Shown here: positions 56,401 through 64,000 of the stretch, piece by piece
How the letters are laid out: each line of letters begins with the position of its first letter
Numbering within the stretch: position 1 is the stretch's first letter
Source: Dromaius novaehollandiae
Taxonomy: Eukaryota; Chordata; Aves; Casuariiformes; Dromaiidae
NCBI RefSeq assembly: GCF_036370855.1
Contig: NC_088102.1
Span: forward strand, 71,805,601-71,869,600
Direction of reading: 5' to 3'
Length of the DNA: 64,000 nt
Made by a program: the position numbers and the translations under genes
The notes under the pieces: model-generated
Seen by the model: only the letters and a program-made list of their open reading frames with translations
Told to the model about the DNA's origin: nothing
Database searches by the model: none

Positions 56401-58513
56401 CCTTGAATCAACACAAAGTTCTACTTCTCAAACCAGCAGTACTGTATAAAGGCATTTCTCTTCGGAGGACACAAACCAAAGGGGTGAAGCAATGAAAGTA
56501 ACTATTTTCCAACTGGAAGTAGAGTTTTACATTAAAAGTGAAGCTTTAACACTCCAGAGGTGCTACTTTTGAACCAGCCTTCCCTGCATTGTAATGCGAG
56601 ATGCTGTTATCTTGCCTTATTTTGGGACTGCATCAATCCACAGACTCACTAGATTGCAGCTTCACAGCATTCTCTGAGAAAAGCACCTCTACTCAAAAGA
56701 AATCAACAGTGCGTGGAATTTGGACTGAACTGAAGAACAAAAGAAGAAAAGCACATTACTTGCTACCCTTCCTGTTCAGTATTGGTCAGGCCACACCAGC
56801 AGCCTATTGAATGACCAGCTCACTAATCTTGGGCTTAAACATGAACACATATTGCTCAACTGAAATGCATCTATGCTAAGAGCTTTTCACCTACTCAAAG
56901 GTGCTGTTGAAGCAGGTTGCTGTGAAACAAGTTTGCTTTTTATCCAAATAGCAGCATGAGGTGTCTGACATACCACAGTATTTCATTTACTCAGAAGCAA
57001 AACCTTAATGGGCATGAGATGGAGGCAAGGCACCCTGTAGATTACAGTTGCATTACTGAGGGTTCAGTTGAGACCATCTTTTCAAATATAATTAACTAAT
57101 TTTCTTTAAGATTTAGAAAACAGACAAACATAATGTAACAATGTAAGAAGAAGCTATTAGAAATACGGAAGTAATGCTTCTGGGACGCTGGAGGAGGGAG
57201 TATCTTAACATGGTAATCCAAAGAACTGCGTATTCTCTCCCTCCCAGGAGTTTTACATATGTATTTTTTTGTCCTCATTCTGCCTCAGTTTGTGCTTGGT
57301 TTTCCATTAGAGAATGATTTTCTTAATAGTAGACAGGCACACTTCTACCTTTATTTTACAAACCCTAATTCTTCACCTGCAATAGGCGGCAGTCCCTCCT
57401 TTCAGCAGTACTGCCTTTGCCCATTAAGTTCTGCAGTAAGAGAAATGACTTTTCCAGTAAACAGCCAACCATCAGAAAAAAACATTAATCAACTGCCACC
57501 AACCTGTGCTGGATATCAGTAGTCATCTCTCCGTGAAGAGGTCCAATCTGGTGCTTCTCAGTAGCTGGAGCAGCAGTCAAAAAAACCCCTACTGAATGGT
57601 CTTTCTGAAGAGAGATCTCAACAGTACAAGAGACTGGCATAACGAATGATAAACCAGTTTCCACCTCCTTATAACAAAAAGATTTTGAGATTCACAGTGG
57701 AGGGAATGGATTTATTAGAAACCTTTAGTTTAAGATAAAAGATTTTCCATCACTTTTTTTCTCCATTATTACTTTCCTGTAATGCTGGATGAAAATTTTC
57801 TCCTTTTGATAACATTCATGATGCTGGATTGGGTCACTCTGTGATTCAAAGGTGGCACCTCTTATACTGTAAGATAAACAATAACTCTCCTTCCCCAACG
57901 ATACTAAATTGGAATGAATAACCAGACAAGATAAGTACATCGCTCACAGTTGTTATGCCTGAGACTGAAAAAAGAACCAAGGAAGAGGTGTGGATGTTTA
58001 TGAGAATCCTCAAGTTTGATGTGTTAATCTTAAAAAAGAAATAAAGGAGCACAATTAATCTAAATTATTAAAGGAATACATTAATAATTAAAGGATTTTG
58101 TTACCTTAACCACTGTAGTAAATGAAGCAAATAACTTCCTAATGGCTCATCACTTCTCTAATTAGCAGCTACTAAATAGTAATGACATGATAACACTCAT
58201 TTATATATTCTTACTTTGGGTTCGATCAGATCTGATTTTGGCCAGATGGCTGCTACAAGGTGGCAGCTAAGGCAGGCCAACATCATGGAATGTCACCTCC
58301 CCTGCTGCAAAATCTACATCCAAGCCATCTTTCTATATGAAGACAAAGAGAAACACAGACAGGTGTGTGTACCATCCTGTAACCACAGCTGCATTCCAGT
58401 CATACCACTCCTAACAGCCCTGTCTGCTCAGACTTTCTGCTTTTATTAATAGACTAAAGTGCTGCAGTGGGAATTAAATAGAACAGTAGGGTGGTCGCAT
58501 GCTTTCAATGCAT
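53464..58513. other. Convergent intergenic spacer between DRD4 and DEAF1
   Basis: These 5 kb separate the 3' ends of two genes transcribed toward each other. No exon, RNA gene or clear repeat family was recognised. The part after 55.6 kb becomes AT-rich. Confidence 0.6.
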
Positions 58514-58519
58514 TTTATT
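58514..58519 (-). terminator. DEAF1: Candidate DEAF1 polyadenylation signal (AATAAA, minus strand)
   Basis: Reading the minus strand from the DEAF1 stop at 59105, AATAAA appears at 58519 down to 58514, and a second copy at 58447 down to 58442. Either would give a 3' UTR of about 0.6-0.7 kb. Confidence 0.5.
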
Positions 58520-59104
58520 TAACAACACGTTATTTTTCACTTATATTCAAGTGCAGAAGCTCCAATGTGTTCCAAATTTGCCCAGCACAGAAGGAACACA
58601 GGAAAAAAAATCCTTCCAATGGTAAATTAGAGTTTATACTGTCTTTTTCAAGGCAAATAAACCAAATGAAGGATCACTCCTTTTTTCATATGAGAGGTAG
58701 GGAGGCACAGGGAGAAGGAAACACTGGCAAATCTCATTGCAGCAACTGCTTTAGATCCATCTCAAGAGAGATGATATCACTGTAATCCACATGGTGGAGA
58801 TTTCAGTCTGGCAAGGTCAAAGCTTCCTTAAACTGAAGGTGGCTCCCAGCTGGTAGACTGCAGATAGTAGTTTTTTTGTTTTTTGTTTTTTTTCCCAGAT
58901 CAGATTTTCTCAGTCTCTGCATTATTCAAACTTTTGGAATAGGCTTGTGAGTAGGCAAATGCTGTTGCAGTATTAAAAAGTCTTTCAAAAATGAGTTTGC
59001 TAGTGAGAAGAGTCTGCTTCCTAAATGACAGACCATTCACATTTGGCTTGCCGATCCAGCCGGCCACACTAGATTGTTCATGGAAAATGTAGAGGTAGGT
59101 TTGT

Positions 59105-63622
<4,518 letters not shown>

Positions 63623-64000
63623 CTACAATGAAAAATACACAAGACTTGTTATTCATAGCCAGCATATGACACAAGGAGTTGAAAAGGATGAACTACATTG
63701 AGGATCCTACCACAGAGCTTGCTTCTGTCAAGCCCAAAACTATATATGGAAGAGCACTGAAGGAATCATTGAGCTGCCTTACAACAAAGAGACACTATGC
63801 CATTATTTGGAGACAGATGAAGAAGCCTTCAAGAATAAGGTCCATTTTAGAGAAGCAAGATGACAAACCATCGGCTGAATGCACCATTCATTCAAAACCC
63901 ACTCTCTCACTCCATCAGGCTGAGCACTCTAATTCTTTAAACAGGTGGCTTAATTGTGTACAAGAGGACTTCAACCCACACATGAGAGATTGAGAAGTCA

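Noticed and set aside
63679-63993. 104-codon plus-strand frame at the right edge
   Set aside because: It lies in a DEAF1 intron on the opposite strand, with no domain or initiation context.

Overview
This window is vertebrate nuclear DNA, almost certainly from a bird. It contains interrupted genes with GT-AG introns, a CR1 LINE typical of avian genomes, an avian-style retroviral LTR, and a secretin gene that also encodes the secretin-like peptide known from birds. Four genes can be read by splicing conserved exons: CDHR5 (minus strand, 5' part only), SCT (minus strand, complete coding region), DRD4 (plus strand, complete coding region) and DEAF1 (minus strand, 3' part only). From memory, their order and orientation match human chromosome 11p15.5.

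Layout. Positions 1-10819 hold the first twelve coding exons found for CDHR5, the brush-border mucin-like protocadherin (signal peptide plus four cadherin repeats). Its mucin, transmembrane and tail exons are not visible here. Positions 10820-15973 are intergenic, with a possible fossil of a retroviral integrase near 14.3-14.6 kb. SCT occupies 15974-18849, with one 105-base exon for the secretin-like peptide and a second 105-base exon for secretin. A 14 kb gene-poor stretch follows. It carries a (GT)25 microsatellite just upstream of the SCT secretin-like exon, an ERV LTR near 22.4-23.2 kb, an ancient CR1 scrap near 28.0 kb, a cluster of TAATCC (OTX/CRX-type) motifs near 32.3-32.5 kb and a 5'-truncated CR1 at 32.8-33.65 kb.

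From about 34013 to 36836 lies the most unusual object in the window, a 2.8 kb GA/GT-rich minisatellite built from 17-18 base units and organised partly into 139-base higher-order repeats. It abuts the CpG island of DRD4 and ends about 460 bases before the DRD4 start codon. Its minus strand lacks stop codons in all three frames over long stretches, which creates a 979-codon antisense open frame and two long companions. DRD4 then runs from 37300 to 53403 (four coding exons, 380 residues, 13.7 kb first intron). A convergent 5 kb spacer separates it from the 3' end of DEAF1, whose last three coding exons, including the MYND zinc finger, lie at 59105-63622.

The four genes do not form a pathway or operon; they are neighbours in a conserved syntenic block. 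CDHR5 and SCT are both gut-epithelium genes. DRD4 is a neuronal, retinal and pineal receptor, and DEAF1 is a transcription factor. I found no undescribed protein system. The strongest candidates for novelty are the minisatellite in the DRD4 5' flank, the TAATCC cluster upstream of it, and the modular two-hormone SCT gene. All exon calls come from reading the sequence and from recalled family sequences; no alignment was run.
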